Virus record (IMG/VR): IMGVR_UViG_3300047462_000764
Span: 1 to 23,952 of that record
Source of the DNA: a virus
Reading direction: 5' to 3' (one strand)
DNA length: 23,952 nucleotides
How positions within the stretch are numbered: position 1 is the first letter of the stretch; each line of letters opens with the position of its first letter. Position numbers and translations under genes: made by a program. This document shows, piece by piece, positions 6,401-15,152 of the stretch. The notes under the pieces were generated by a model. It was given only the letters and a program-made list of their open reading frames with translations, was not told the origin of the DNA and made no database searches.

Positions 6401-7438
6401 TTAACGACCGCTTTTACGGAAATGCGACCGGTGCCGCGCCGTCGTCGGATCATCTCGCATTTCGAGCTCGAGCGCGGTCGTGAAGCCGCTTTCGCCGATT
6501 GTGTGCGTCGCCTTCTTGACAAGCCAAGGCGTCTCATCAATTTCAGGCTTGAAGCCAGAAACCGTCACGGGCATTTCTGGAAAAAGCTCGGGTCGGCCGA
6601 GCGCGAGCGTGTAACTCATCGTCGCCTGGCTGCGTTGCGTGCGCGCGTATTCGGCCTGAGCTGCGGCGCGCGCTTCCGCTTCGGTCGCATAGTCTTCCGG
6701 CAGCACTTTCACATTCTTGTTCTCCCCGCCGACGATCACCGATTTACGCTTTGCCTTGCCGTTCGAATGGTAGTGCGCCCGCACGGCGGCGTAGCTCTCG
6801 CGCTGCGCGATGTGATAGCGATGCTGCGGTTTGCCGCTGGCCGTTTTGCTCGTGCCGATCGGCATGAACAATAGGCGCCGGTCTTTCACGGTCATCACGG
6901 CGTCGTAGCGTTTCGCGAGGCGGGTGAGAAAGGACATGTCGGACTCGTGCGTCTGGTCGATGCGGATCTTGGCCAGCGCTTCGCCGACAGCGGGTGTCAG
7001 TTGGTGGCGAGCCGCGATCGCGCGCACGATCGCGCCGATTGTCTGCCCGTGCCAGCTTTTTTCTCGGCGCTCGTGCATCTCGTCGGTCATTGAGGCCGAA
7101 CGTGCGCGGATCGTGATGATGTCCGGCGCACCGCTGTGCTCCACCTCATCGACCGTGAACGTGCCCTTGGTGACAAGTGGCGCTCCCACCCAATCCATCG
7201 ATAGCTTGATATTCGCGCCGCGCTTTGGAATGGCAAAGAGGTTGCGCGAATCGTCGAGCACGACATCGAGCATGTCGGCTTCTTCCGCTCGCGATTCCGA
7301 TAGCGACAGGCTGATGAGGTTTGGAGCGATCAGGCGCGACAAGTCGCGGCCATCAAGCGTGATGCAATAGTCGGCCTGCGGCTGTGTACGTCCCACGCGG
7401 GCTTGTCGGTCGTTTGCCTGGCGTTCCTGCGAGTTCAT
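6401..7438 (-). CDS. D: Phage late control protein D / tail hub (gpD)
   Basis: Baseplate hub protein of P2-type contractile tails (phage late control gene D family, structurally like T4 gp27 and VgrG), 345 residues. Family features: ALGRPELFPEMPVTVSGFKPEID near the end with WLVKKATHTIGESGFTT, and an N-terminal YCITLDGRDLSRLIAPNLISLSL. The hub trimer joins the tail tube to the spike gpV. Its ATG overlaps the stop of U (ATGA), so the two are coupled. It is the last gene of the tail operon; the ogr activator gene that normally follows D in P2 is absent, and brnTA occupies its place. Confidence 0.95.
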   Translation of the reverse strand: MNSQERQANDRQARVGRTQPQADYCITLDGRDLSRLIAPNLISLSLSESRAEEADMLDVVLDDSRNLFAIPKRGANIKLSMDWVGAPLVTKGTFTVDEVEHSGAPDIITIRARSASMTDEMHERREKSWHGQTIGAIVRAIAARHQLTPAVGEALAKIRIDQTHESDMSFLTRLAKRYDAVMTVKDRRLLFMPIGTSKTASGKPQHRYHIAQRESYAAVRAHYHSNGKAKRKSVIVGGENKNVKVLPEDYATEAEARAAAQAEYARTQRSQATMSYTLALGRPELFPEMPVTVSGFKPEIDETPWLVKKATHTIGESGFTTALELEMRDDPTTARHRSHFRKSGR

Positions 7439-7854
7439 TGACCGTGATCCATGTCATCTACTTCGGACAGGACTTTATCGTCAACGCGCTTTAGCGTCAG
7501 GTTGAATTCAACCTTCCGAGCGATGCCCTCCTTCGTGTGATAGGTCTGTGTTTCGTTTAGACCTTCGATGACGAATGCGCCGTAGACGTTGCCGGTGCCG
7601 TCCACGAGCACATAGGCATCGCCAGCATCCCCCATCCTGGCCAACTCGTCGATCGAGGCGGTCATGCCGATGCCGTTATCGGGCGCCACCATGCCGTTGA
7701 GGGTGATGGTGTCATCGCCGGCGCCGGTGAACTGGCTCGCGTCACGCGTGCCGACACGCGAGCTGGTGCAATGCTTCCAACTGCGTTGGCGTTGGAGCTC
7801 GTGGTAGGGCGCGGTGGCGAGGCTAAAAACGAATTGGTCAAGCGACATCATCAT
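7435..7854 (-). CDS. U: Tail protein U (gpU)
   Basis: P2 gpU family protein (about 139 residues), needed for completion of the contractile tail, acting near the end of the tape-measure/baseplate assembly. The sequence FVFSLATAPYHELQRQRSWKH and the later GDAYVLVDGTGNVYGAFVIEGLNET followed by FNLTLKRV are the usual family landmarks. Three consecutive ATG codons lie at the start (7854, 7851, 7848), with GAAGGAAA just upstream; the first is annotated. It sits between T and D as in P2. Confidence 0.93.
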   Translation of the reverse strand: MMMSLDQFVFSLATAPYHELQRQRSWKHCTSSRVGTRDASQFTGAGDDTITLNGMVAPDNGIGMTASIDELARMGDAGDAYVLVDGTGNVYGAFVIEGLNETQTYHTKEGIARKVEFNLTLKRVDDKVLSEVDDMDHGQ

Positions 7855-7878
7855 GAGTGCGTTTCCTTCTGTTGATGG

Positions 7879-10800
7879 TCAATCGGACAGCCGAGAGCCC
7901 TGGCGTGATTGTTCCGCGCGTTTCGCGCGCTCAAGCTCGGCGCGCACCATGCGGCCAATTTCCGCCGCATCGCTGCCCGCTGGTGGGTGAATGTGAATGG
8001 TGATCGGAGAGGCTGCCGTTGTGACGTTTGCCGGAGCCGGTGAGGCGGTGAGCGGCGCTCGGCGGTCGATTGGCACGGACGGGCGCACGAGTGGCACGGC
8101 TGCCGTTCGCGCGGCCTGCGCGAGTTGCGCCCCAGCGGCGAGGGCCGGCGAGCCGAACGAGACCGTCGCGACAGTAGCGAGCGCCGCAGCTGCCCGCGCG
8201 ACGCGCCCCTGTTCGTCTTCCATGCCGATTGCCGCTCCCTGGCTGACAAAGCCGCCCAGCACGCTGAACACGCGGCTCGGGCTGTGGATGCCGAGCTTTT
8301 CCTTGAACCATGTGACCGTTGAATCGGCGACGTTTGTGATCGTATCCTTGACCAAACCCAGGCCGCTCTTGATGCCGTTGACGAGCCCCGATATAAGGTT
8401 TGCGCCGAGCTCTACGGAGCGTGCGGCGATCCCCGCTATCACGACGATGATGTCGGCGAGCCAAGCACCGAACCCCTTGCCGGCCTGTGTCGCTGAGTCG
8501 AGACTTTCTTTGCTGGCATCGACCGGCCCTAGCAAGCGCTTAATCCAGTTCCATACGCCCTTTACGGCGTCCATGAGCCAATTGAACATGGGTTTAAGCG
8601 GTGCAAAGACGGTGCCGAGAGCAGCAAAAATCGGTGCGAGCGGTTTGAGCCCTTCAGTCAGCCCTTGCCAGACGCCTGAGAACCATGCCTTGACGGGCCG
8701 CCAATATCGGATGAGCGCCAGGGCTGCCAGCGCGATGATGGTGATAACGATGCCGATCGGACTCGTGAGCGCAACGCGGCCAACAAACAGCAACGTTTGT
8801 GCGAGCCCGCCGAGCGCAGAGGCCACGCCATTGATTGTCCCCTTCGCGCCGCCTTTGATGAGATTAAAGCCACCTCGAGCGGTATCGATGGCCATGCCGG
8901 AAATGCCACGTCGGGCGACATACTGCCGGGCCATTGTCCAGCGTGATGCCGCTGCGGCGCGTGCGGCGGCCAATTGTGCGGCAACTGCTCGCCACAGTTG
9001 TACGGTGTACTGCTTGGCGGCTTTGATCCCATCCTTAAACGCGGTTGCGGCGGAAACGCCCCATTGCCGTACCGCCGCTTTGGCGGCCTTGCAGGCAGCT
9101 GGGATGCGCTGGCCAAGAGACTTAGCATAGGCCCGCAATGACGACCATGCGGCGCTGGGCGACGAGGCTTGCCATGCCGCTGCGAGAACCGTACGAACGC
9201 GGGCGGCGGTGGATTGAACGAATTTTCCAGCGCTGGCGAATCCGAATGCCGAGCCAGATAACTTGAGAAACGCGCTGGTTCCGGCGCCGAGCACACGCGT
9301 GAGGATGCCGCCTTGCATGCCAAGCGTGGTTAAGCTGAAGCGAACGAGCGCGAGGGGGCCGAGTAGACCGGCTAAGACGACCAGGAAACTGCCCATTACC
9401 GCCATTGTGATCGCAGGGATTGCCGCGACCTTCATCATGCCGTTGGCGAGGCGCGGATTTTCGCGTGCCCATGAACTCATGCGTTCAGCTGTGCTGCCGA
9501 GCCATTCGACTAGGCCTTTCACTTCGGGCGCAATGGCCTCGCCGAACGCTACGAGGCCATTTGTGAAGGTGCCGCTGGCAGCTTCCCACAAGTTCTTAAG
9601 CGTACCAAGTTGCTTGTTGACCCGTTCTTGCATTGAAGCCTGTGCGGCCATTTTGGCTCGCACTTCGTCATACCCGGTTTTCCCTTTCTCAATCATCAGC
9701 GAAATTACCTGGAGCGTTTCAGCGTCGTCGCCGAAAATCTCTTTCATCACCGCCAGGCGCTTTTGCGTACTAAGGCCCTTGAGCTTCTCGAATTGCGCGA
9801 ACATCTTGTCTAGGCCACCGAATTCTCCTTTGCCGTTGGTGAAATCGAGGCGCTGAGCGGAAGCGAGCTGCTTGTTGGCTTTCGCGACTTTTTTCGCGTC
9901 CATACTGAGCTGGAATACTTTGCGATAAGCGTTGCCGGCCGAGCTGCCTTCCATACCTGATTGGTCGGACATGACGAGCAGCGGCGCAAGCGCCTTTGCT
10001 CCTTCGAGACCTTTCATAAGAATCGTGTCCATCGCTGGCCCGAGTTTCGTGAAACCGCTCAGCATGTTGTTATCGTCGACTCCGAGCATGAACGATTTCT
10101 GGATCACGTCCGTCAACGCAAGCATGTCCCTCTCTGCCGTGCGTGTCGCGTCCTGTAGCTTCGCCGTGAATTCGGCGGCCTCGGCTGGCGTTTTCTTGAG
10201 TTGAACGCCGAGATAGGCCGTTGCCTCGCCCATACCGCCTAGGATGGCTTGAGCGCTGATGCCCTGCCTTGTGAGCATGGTCATCATGTCCTGGAAATCC
10301 GAGGTTGTACCGGGCAGACGGTCGCCAAGCTTCATGGCGAGGCCGTTGATCTTCTCGAATTCAGGCGGGACTACGCCGCCTGCGCGCATTAGCGCGCTTG
10401 CCAGCTGCGTGGCGGAATCCTCGGCCTTGGCATAAGCGGCGATGGGGCCAAGCGTGACGGCACCGACTGTAGCCCTACCAGCCATCATCTTTGCGCCGGT
10501 GCTGGTCATCGAACCGGCTAGCGTTCTAGTTTTGTCCATGCGCTCCCGCGCTTCGGCGAGCCGCTTCGTACGTAGAGTGAGATCGGCGAGCTTGTTCTGC
10601 TGTGTCGTCATTACGCCGATCGTTGCACTAATGCTTGTGCGTAATTCCCGCTCGTGTTGCGCAAGATTGCGCGTGTTAATGCCGGCGCCCATGAGTTGTT
10701 CGCGCAACGCGCTGACTCGAACAGACTGCTTTTTGTGCTCAGCGGAAAGGCGCGAAGCGGCCTGCTTGGCCTTTTCGAACTCGGCAATCATTTGACGCGA

Positions 10801-11067
10801 TGGCGGCCCGGCGGCACGCAAGGAGCCAGCTAGCTTTGTGACCTGTTCGCGCGCCGCGTTGAGCTTTGAAGCGGACGTGGCCAGCCCCTCGCGCATCTCC
10901 CGAAACTCGCCAACGCTCTTTTGCGTCTTTTTCATCTCGCTCAGCTCGCGCCGCGTCTTCTTCAAAGATTCCGCGAGCCCTTTGCTGCCAACCAATATGT
11001 TTTTAAGGGGCTTGGTCATGTTGTCGATCATGTCGAACATGACGCGCAGTTTGAGGGTGTTGTCCAT
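7879..11067 (-). CDS. T: Tail tape measure protein (gpT)
   Basis: Tape measure protein that fixes tail length and occupies the tube lumen, 1062 residues, longer than P2 gpT (about 815). Residues 1-190 are strongly helical and charged, with likely coiled coils (SLKKTRRELSEMKKTQKS). The TP901/TIGR01760 core follows at about 200-480, with conserved stretches such as FTKLGPAMDTILMKGLEGAKA. Hydrophobic segments lie at about 570-600 (AIPAITMAVMGSFLVVLAGL) and about 790-810 (IGIVITIIALAALALIRYW). The C-terminus has KEKLGIHSPSRVF, typical of tape measures, and a Pro/Ala-rich end. The frame is intact, which argues for continued selection or recent decay elsewhere. It follows the E/E' frameshift cassette as in P2. 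Confidence 0.95.
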   Translation of the reverse strand: MDNTLKLRVMFDMIDNMTKPLKNILVGSKGLAESLKKTRRELSEMKKTQKSVGEFREMREGLATSASKLNAAREQVTKLAGSLRAAGPPSRQMIAEFEKAKQAASRLSAEHKKQSVRVSALREQLMGAGINTRNLAQHERELRTSISATIGVMTTQQNKLADLTLRTKRLAEARERMDKTRTLAGSMTSTGAKMMAGRATVGAVTLGPIAAYAKAEDSATQLASALMRAGGVVPPEFEKINGLAMKLGDRLPGTTSDFQDMMTMLTRQGISAQAILGGMGEATAYLGVQLKKTPAEAAEFTAKLQDATRTAERDMLALTDVIQKSFMLGVDDNNMLSGFTKLGPAMDTILMKGLEGAKALAPLLVMSDQSGMEGSSAGNAYRKVFQLSMDAKKVAKANKQLASAQRLDFTNGKGEFGGLDKMFAQFEKLKGLSTQKRLAVMKEIFGDDAETLQVISLMIEKGKTGYDEVRAKMAAQASMQERVNKQLGTLKNLWEAASGTFTNGLVAFGEAIAPEVKGLVEWLGSTAERMSSWARENPRLANGMMKVAAIPAITMAVMGSFLVVLAGLLGPLALVRFSLTTLGMQGGILTRVLGAGTSAFLKLSGSAFGFASAGKFVQSTAARVRTVLAAAWQASSPSAAWSSLRAYAKSLGQRIPAACKAAKAAVRQWGVSAATAFKDGIKAAKQYTVQLWRAVAAQLAAARAAAASRWTMARQYVARRGISGMAIDTARGGFNLIKGGAKGTINGVASALGGLAQTLLFVGRVALTSPIGIVITIIALAALALIRYWRPVKAWFSGVWQGLTEGLKPLAPIFAALGTVFAPLKPMFNWLMDAVKGVWNWIKRLLGPVDASKESLDSATQAGKGFGAWLADIIVVIAGIAARSVELGANLISGLVNGIKSGLGLVKDTITNVADSTVTWFKEKLGIHSPSRVFSVLGGFVSQGAAIGMEDEQGRVARAAAALATVATVSFGSPALAAGAQLAQAARTAAVPLVRPSVPIDRRAPLTASPAPANVTTAASPITIHIHPPAGSDAAEIGRMVRAELERAKRAEQSRQGSRLSD

Positions 11068-11082
11068 CGTCGGTGATTTCGC

Positions 11083-11558
11083 TCATTCGGTGCCACTGCG
11101 CACACGCGCTCGCTCGCGCCAGTCCATCAGTTCGGCAAGGCTGAAGGTATCCATAAGCGACGGCGCCCAGCCGAACACCGTCGCGATGTCCGCCATCGGA
11201 TCTTCTACTCGGTCGGGAAGTCCAGTTTCGATTTCACGGCCTTCGGCATCAAAAAACCCGCAAACATGCCTCCCAATTGCACGAGGTCGGCCGGGTCGAT
11301 GTTGGCGATGTCGGCCTCGGTCAGCGTTGGCGAACTGATGCGTGGCAGCACCTTCGAGAGTGCGACAACGTCGAGGCTCACGAGGTCGGAAAGCGACACG
11401 CCGCGCAGCTCGCCGGATTTAGGCTTGCGCAGCGTGATTTTCTCGATGGTCTGATTGCCACGCACGAGCGGCGTATCGAGCGTCAACGTATTCGGATCGT
11501 CCTGCGTGGGCGCATCAGGCACATCGGTTCCGTTGAGCGGGGACTGTTTCGTGTTCAT
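11083..11558 (-). CDS. E': Frameshift product E+E' (tail assembly chaperone)
   Basis: A -1 frameshift within E would extend the protein into a second frame that ends with TGA at 11083-11085. The slippery heptamer T TTT TTG is at 11250-11256 (minus strand), within GGT TTT TTG of the E frame. After slippage the frame reads FDAEGREIETGLPDRVEDPM and then ADIATVFGWAPSLMDTFSLA and ELMDWRERARVRSGTE. The segment with WAPSLMDTFSLAELMDWRERA is the conserved E' part of P2-like phages. In P2 and many tailed phages this ratio-controlled pair acts as tape-measure chaperone. I found E' by reading the other frame; it is not an uninterrupted ORF. Confidence 0.88.
11205..11558 (-). CDS. E: Tail protein E (gpE), unshifted form
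   Basis: P2 gpE family tail assembly protein of 117 residues. The core TLDTPLVRGNQTIEKITLRK, then KSGELRGVSLSDLVSLDVVA and LPRISSPTLTEADIANIDPA are characteristic of Phage_TAC_7/gpE. It ends at TAG 11205-11207, about 15 codons after the slippery heptamer used to make E+E'. It lies between FII and T as in P2, and probably binds the tape measure during assembly before tube polymerisation. Confidence 0.92.
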   Translation of the reverse strand: MNTKQSPLNGTDVPDAPTQDDPNTLTLDTPLVRGNQTIEKITLRKPKSGELRGVSLSDLVSLDVVALSKVLPRISSPTLTEADIANIDPADLVQLGGMFAGFLMPKAVKSKLDFPTE

Positions 11559-11629
11559 AGTGTTCTTGTCGGATGGTGAGGAAAGGATTGGCTCCCGGCT
11601 AGGCCGGGCACGGTGGCCAGATCTGCGGT

Positions 11630-12139
11630 TTACAGGCCGATTGCGGTACGCAGCGCTGTGAGCAGGTCGCTACCGTTGATCTTCTCGATCATGTTGATGA
11701 AGTCGATTTCAATGACATCCTCGCCGTTGATGGAGAGCTTGTAGTAGCTCGCGGCGGTCGTGACCTTGAACGCGGTGTCTTCCTTTGCCTTCGCGGTGCC
11801 TGGCTCGATTTCGCTGTGGCGGCCCTTGATGACGATTTCAATCGCATCGACGCTCGCCGAGTCTTCGGATTGGTAGCCGCCCGCGAAGCGCAACAGCACG
11901 CCGTCGTGCTTGGTGATGCCGTATTGCGCGAGCACCGAGCGCATGAAGCCACCACAGGTCCATTCGAGCTGAATCCCTTCTTGCCCGAAATCGACCTTGA
12001 TCGGGCCGCTCATGCCGCCGCCTTGGTAATCCTCCATCTTGCGCGTGAGTTTCGGTAACGTGATTTCGGTGACCTGCCCGACGAAGTTCTCGCCGTTTTG
12101 AAACAGGTTGAAACCCTTGAGTTTGCGGGGCATACCCAT
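11630..12139 (-). CDS. FII: Major tail tube protein (gpFII)
   Basis: Inner tube protein of the contractile tail, 169 residues, close to P2 gpFII (172). Recognised from MPRKLKGFNLFQNGENFVGQ, EITLPKLTRKMEDYQGGGM and KVTTAASYYKLSINGEDVIE followed by IDFINMIEKINGSDLL, all typical of the Phage_tube family. It would polymerise as stacked hexamers around the tape measure inside the FI sheath. Start ATG 12139 (MGMPRKL); a second ATG two codons later is possible. It is the gene immediately after FI, with a gap of 27 bp. Confidence 0.96.
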   Translation of the reverse strand: MGMPRKLKGFNLFQNGENFVGQVTEITLPKLTRKMEDYQGGGMSGPIKVDFGQEGIQLEWTCGGFMRSVLAQYGITKHDGVLLRFAGGYQSEDSASVDAIEIVIKGRHSEIEPGTAKAKEDTAFKVTTAASYYKLSINGEDVIEIDFINMIEKINGSDLLTALRTAIGL

Positions 12140-12166
12140 GTATGAGGCTCCTAGTGGTGCGTGCCG

Positions 12167-13339
12167 TTACGCGTTCACGCGCGCGGCGAAATCAGCGAGA
12201 TAGCGGTCGGTGATGCGCTGGCGCAGCATCAAGTTTTCGAGTGGTGGAACGGGCGTGTAGTCGTAATCGATATATGCTTTGCCGGACTTCAATACGTCCG
12301 TGGTGTTCGGTCCCGCGTCGAACCACGACGAAGCGCCGACCAGATAACCCTGCGAGATCCACTCACGAAATTTGCCGTTGATGCTCTCGATGATGTCGCG
12401 CGGCAGGGAAGGATTGAGCGGGCCGTCCACGACCACCATCTGCGCTTCGGCGATCGAGTCGGCGATAACGTGCGCGGTGCGCGTGTAGTTCTCGAACGCA
12501 AACAGCGGATCATCTGAGCAGGTGCGCGAGCCCCAGAAACGGAAGCCGTTGCGGTTGACGAGCGTTGTGATGTCCTGTTCGTTGAGATAGCCGGCATCGG
12601 TCGCGGGGTCTTGGAGATCCCACGACACGTCCGCGCTGATGCCCGTCACACCATTGACTCCGACGTTCGATAGCGTCTTATGCCAGCCGGTGTCATTGTC
12701 GATTTTCGCGCGCAGACCTGCGGCATAGGCGGTCGCGGGCGTGACGATCGTCGAACTGGTCACGTCGTCCCAGGCGAGGAAATCCGGCCAAATCACCATG
12801 ATTTCACGCTGGCTGAATTGACGGCGGTACGCGGTGGCTTCTTCCTTCGTCTTGCAGCCGCTGGCGGATACATAGGCGAAGGCTCGTAGCGCCTGCGCAA
12901 TCGTACCGAACGCGGCGGCAACGGGCTGCGTATCGAGGCCCGGCGCGGCGAGAATGCGCGGCTTCAGGCCAAAGCGCGACTGAGCGGTGAGCAGCGCTTT
13001 CATGCCGGTGTATTTGCCATCGGCCGTGATGGTGCCGATCACATTCGAAGTTGTCTCGGCTGTGTCTTTGCCTTCGGCCACGCGCACTACGATTGTCACC
13101 GGTTTTGTTTGCCGCCCGATCGCATCGAGCGTGCGGTAGAGCGTGCCCTTCGTGCCGGCCTTGCCGAGTGCTGCGACGACATTGGTTAGCAGTACGGGGG
13201 TGTCAAGTGGGAACGTGTTGGCATCGGCATCGTTGCTCGTGCAGACGATACCGAGAACGGCTGTTGACACGGTCCGAATCGGGCGCGAGCCTTCGTTGAT
13301 TTCGATGACGCGTACGCCGTGGTGGTAGTCCTGCGGCAT
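12167..13339 (-). CDS. FI: Contractile tail sheath protein (gpFI)
   Basis: Tail sheath subunit of 390 residues, nearly equal to P2 gpFI (396). It starts MPQDYHHGVRVIEINEGSRP, the usual N-terminal donor-strand region. The conserved core includes NRNGFRFWGSRTCSDDP and FENYTRTAHVIADSIAEAQM, and the C-terminus KAYIDYDYTPVPPLENLMLR carries the phage sheath C-terminal domain that engages neighbouring subunits. On injection the sheath shortens and drives the tube through the envelope. The frame is uninterrupted. Confidence 0.97.
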   Translation of the reverse strand: MPQDYHHGVRVIEINEGSRPIRTVSTAVLGIVCTSNDADANTFPLDTPVLLTNVVAALGKAGTKGTLYRTLDAIGRQTKPVTIVVRVAEGKDTAETTSNVIGTITADGKYTGMKALLTAQSRFGLKPRILAAPGLDTQPVAAAFGTIAQALRAFAYVSASGCKTKEEATAYRRQFSQREIMVIWPDFLAWDDVTSSTIVTPATAYAAGLRAKIDNDTGWHKTLSNVGVNGVTGISADVSWDLQDPATDAGYLNEQDITTLVNRNGFRFWGSRTCSDDPLFAFENYTRTAHVIADSIAEAQMVVVDGPLNPSLPRDIIESINGKFREWISQGYLVGASSWFDAGPNTTDVLKSGKAYIDYDYTPVPPLENLMLRQRITDRYLADFAARVNA

Positions 13340-13395
13340 GGTGTGCAGCTCCTAGGTGGACAGGTGAGAGGGAACGGGATTGAACGCTGTCATGC

Positions 13396-13908
13396 TCAGA
13401 TCAAAAAATCGGGCGGTGCTGGCAGCTCGACGTTTGGCCAATCGCGCGCCTCCGTTAGGTCGCGCAATGCTTTCCGATATGTCATGAGCGTTGAGAATTG
13501 CGCTGGACTCAGTGATGTTTGGGCGCCGAGGATTTGCTCATCTTGATGGCGCGATACAAGCCAGTCGCTTGCGTTCAATGCGGCGTTTCTTCGCGCTATC
13601 AGCAGCTCGGCGCGTTGCTCTGGCGGGACGGGTGGCGGATTGGGCAATGCGTCGTCTGGAAACGGGCCTAATGAGTCGATCGTGAATGGCGTTCCATCGG
13701 CTTTCCAGCAACGCAGGCCTCGGTGGTCCTCGTTCGTGATCCATGTGGATTCGTTGAATACAGCGACTTGGCCATCTCCTGGCAATGCGGGCTCGATGTC
13801 GGTCGCGTTCGCCGGGATAAGAAAGACGCCTGGCTCAAGGGGTGATTCGTCGGCCTCTGACGTGCCGACATATTCGTGTGTTACCGGGTGGTAGTGAAAG
13901 ATGCGCAT
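13396..13908 (-). CDS. Tail fibre assembly / tail assembly chaperone protein
   Basis: A 170-residue protein in the position of P2 gene G. It begins MRIFHYHPVTHEYVGTSEAD and LEPGVFLIPANATDIEPALP, the N-terminal module common in tail-fibre assembly proteins. After a linker with PFPDDALPNPPPVPPEQRAE it has a helical C-terminus, RRNAALNASDWLVSRHQDEQ to MTYRKALRDLTEARDWPNVE and PAPPDFL, matching the phage tail assembly chaperone type (APC/DUF4376). It would fold or mount the fibre encoded just upstream. The next gene starts 9 bp away, so the two are co-transcribed. Confidence 0.82.
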   Translation of the reverse strand: MRIFHYHPVTHEYVGTSEADESPLEPGVFLIPANATDIEPALPGDGQVAVFNESTWITNEDHRGLRCWKADGTPFTIDSLGPFPDDALPNPPPVPPEQRAELLIARRNAALNASDWLVSRHQDEQILGAQTSLSPAQFSTLMTYRKALRDLTEARDWPNVELPAPPDFLI

Positions 13909-13917
13909 TGCGCCCTC

Positions 13918-14589
13918 CTAATACTTAATGCAGATCTGCACAGCTACGTTGCGAGTTCGGAATTCATTGGCGACCGGCACTTGCCGGCTCGCATCAAAAT
14001 TGAGTTGGTGGTAGGAGCTTCCCGTACCGGATGGCGCCATCGGTGAGCTAGGGTTCCCACGCCCAAATGCCCCGGAGGCAGTCGCGAAATCGCAGTAGCC
14101 ATCGACCATCCCCGTGATATTGCGCATGGCGTCGCCCTGCCAGGAACCGAAAGCGCGGCCACTGTCGATGCCGCGGCTATCGTCCCAACCCCTGAGATAC
14201 TCACCGCGCAGATCGGGAAGGTTGAATGTCGTCGCACCGTCGCCAGCACCGTATGTCACGCCGATCGCCGCGAAAAGCACTGCGTAGACTTGCCTCGAAA
14301 TCGGCGCACCGTTGCATTTCAACCAGCCTGACGGTACGGTTTTCGTGGCAAAGGGCAGCAACGCGCCGGGTTGAATGTAGCCTTGCAATTCATCGTGTGT
14401 CGCGTATTGCGGGTGGGGGTTATTGGCCGCCGCATGCAATTCCTGTTTGTCTTTCAGGTAGCGGGTCCGGTTTGCGAGCTGGCGCAACGGCAGATTGTCG
14501 ATACCATCCGGGCCGCCCTCGACGGGGTCCGAGGTTTCGAGTTGATAGATGCCGTCTTCCCATTTGACGGCTTCAACGAGATTTGTCAT
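13918..14589 (-). CDS. H: Short tail fibre / collar-domain protein (gpH position)
   Basis: Receptor-binding fibre, only 223 residues against about 669 in P2 gpH. The N-terminus has NLPLRQLANRTRYLKDKQEL, the attachment motif shared by many tail fibres. Residues about 75-130 are a phage tail collar domain: GALLPFATKTVPSGWLKCNG, then YGAGDGATTFNLPDLRGEYL and RGWDDSRGIDSGRAFGSWQG. The Gly/Ser-rich C-terminus ends with RNVAVQICIKY, the usual closing strand of such fibres. The repeats and long shaft of P2-type fibres are missing. Its ATG overlaps the stop of I. Both ends look natural, so this seems a compact fibre rather than a random truncation. Confidence 0.85.
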   Translation of the reverse strand: MTNLVEAVKWEDGIYQLETSDPVEGGPDGIDNLPLRQLANRTRYLKDKQELHAAANNPHPQYATHDELQGYIQPGALLPFATKTVPSGWLKCNGAPISRQVYAVLFAAIGVTYGAGDGATTFNLPDLRGEYLRGWDDSRGIDSGRAFGSWQGDAMRNITGMVDGYCDFATASGAFGRGNPSSPMAPSGTGSSYHQLNFDASRQVPVANEFRTRNVAVQICIKY

Positions 14590-15152
14590 GTGTCAACGCT
14601 TCCTCTGTTGTACTGGCTGTTGTGAGTGGCTTTGCCGTTGCGCCGGATTGGAGCTGCGCGATAGTCAAGTGACGCGAGCATTGAACGTTGCGGCGCATAG
14701 CGTTCGAGCACGGCTTTAAGGTTGTCCGCCTGGTCGCGAGTGATTGGCCGCTGCAATTTGATGATGTATTCCGCCCACGCTGTGGCGCGACCGTGGACGT
14801 AGTCGCCGTTTCGAGTGGTCGAGCCATCGCGCCGGCGAACGAGTCGGCCTTCGATCAAAGTCACTTCTCCGAAGCCAAGCCGGCGAATGATTTCGCGGAT
14901 CGCCCAAGGGGTGCCGCGCTTCTGGTGAAGCTGAATCGCACCCTTGATGAGGGCGCGGCGAGCGTCATCCGACTCGGCCAGCTCCCACCCATCAACCGAG
15001 GCTTCGGCCGCGAGGCATGACAGCAGCGCAGCCGGACAGCGATCCGGGTTCCAGTAATCGCGGATCGGGATCGGTAAATCGGCATTCGCGGCGAGCACAA
15101 CCGCAGTGCGCTGTTCGAGCGGCGTTGCGTTCGGTGGCAGCAGATCAGGCAT
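14586..15152 (-). CDS. I: Baseplate wedge protein I (gpI)
   Basis: P2 gpI family baseplate protein. The chosen start, ATG 15152 (MPDLLPPNATPLEQRTAVVL), gives 188 residues; ATG 15164 is also possible. Family landmarks: IRDYWNPDRCPAALLSCLAA followed by EASVDGWELAESDDARRALI, HQKRGTPWAIREIIRRLGFG and AEYIIKLQRPITRDQADNLK. It forms the wedge tip that connects J to the fibres. It overlaps the end of J by 8 bp and the start of H by 4 bp, as expected for a tightly coupled late operon. Confidence 0.93.
   Translation of the reverse strand: MPDLLPPNATPLEQRTAVVLAANADLPIPIRDYWNPDRCPAALLSCLAAEASVDGWELAESDDARRALIKGAIQLHQKRGTPWAIREIIRRLGFGEVTLIEGRLVRRRDGSTTRNGDYVHGRATAWAEYIIKLQRPITRDQADNLKAVLERYAPQRSMLASLDYRAAPIRRNGKATHNSQYNRGSVDT

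Noticed and set aside
7997-9130. Long plus-strand open frame (377 codons) opposite the tape measure gene
   Set aside because: It is the antisense shadow of gpT in GC-rich DNA; composition is Ala/Pro/Ser/Thr-rich, no domain is seen and the minus-strand gene is certain.
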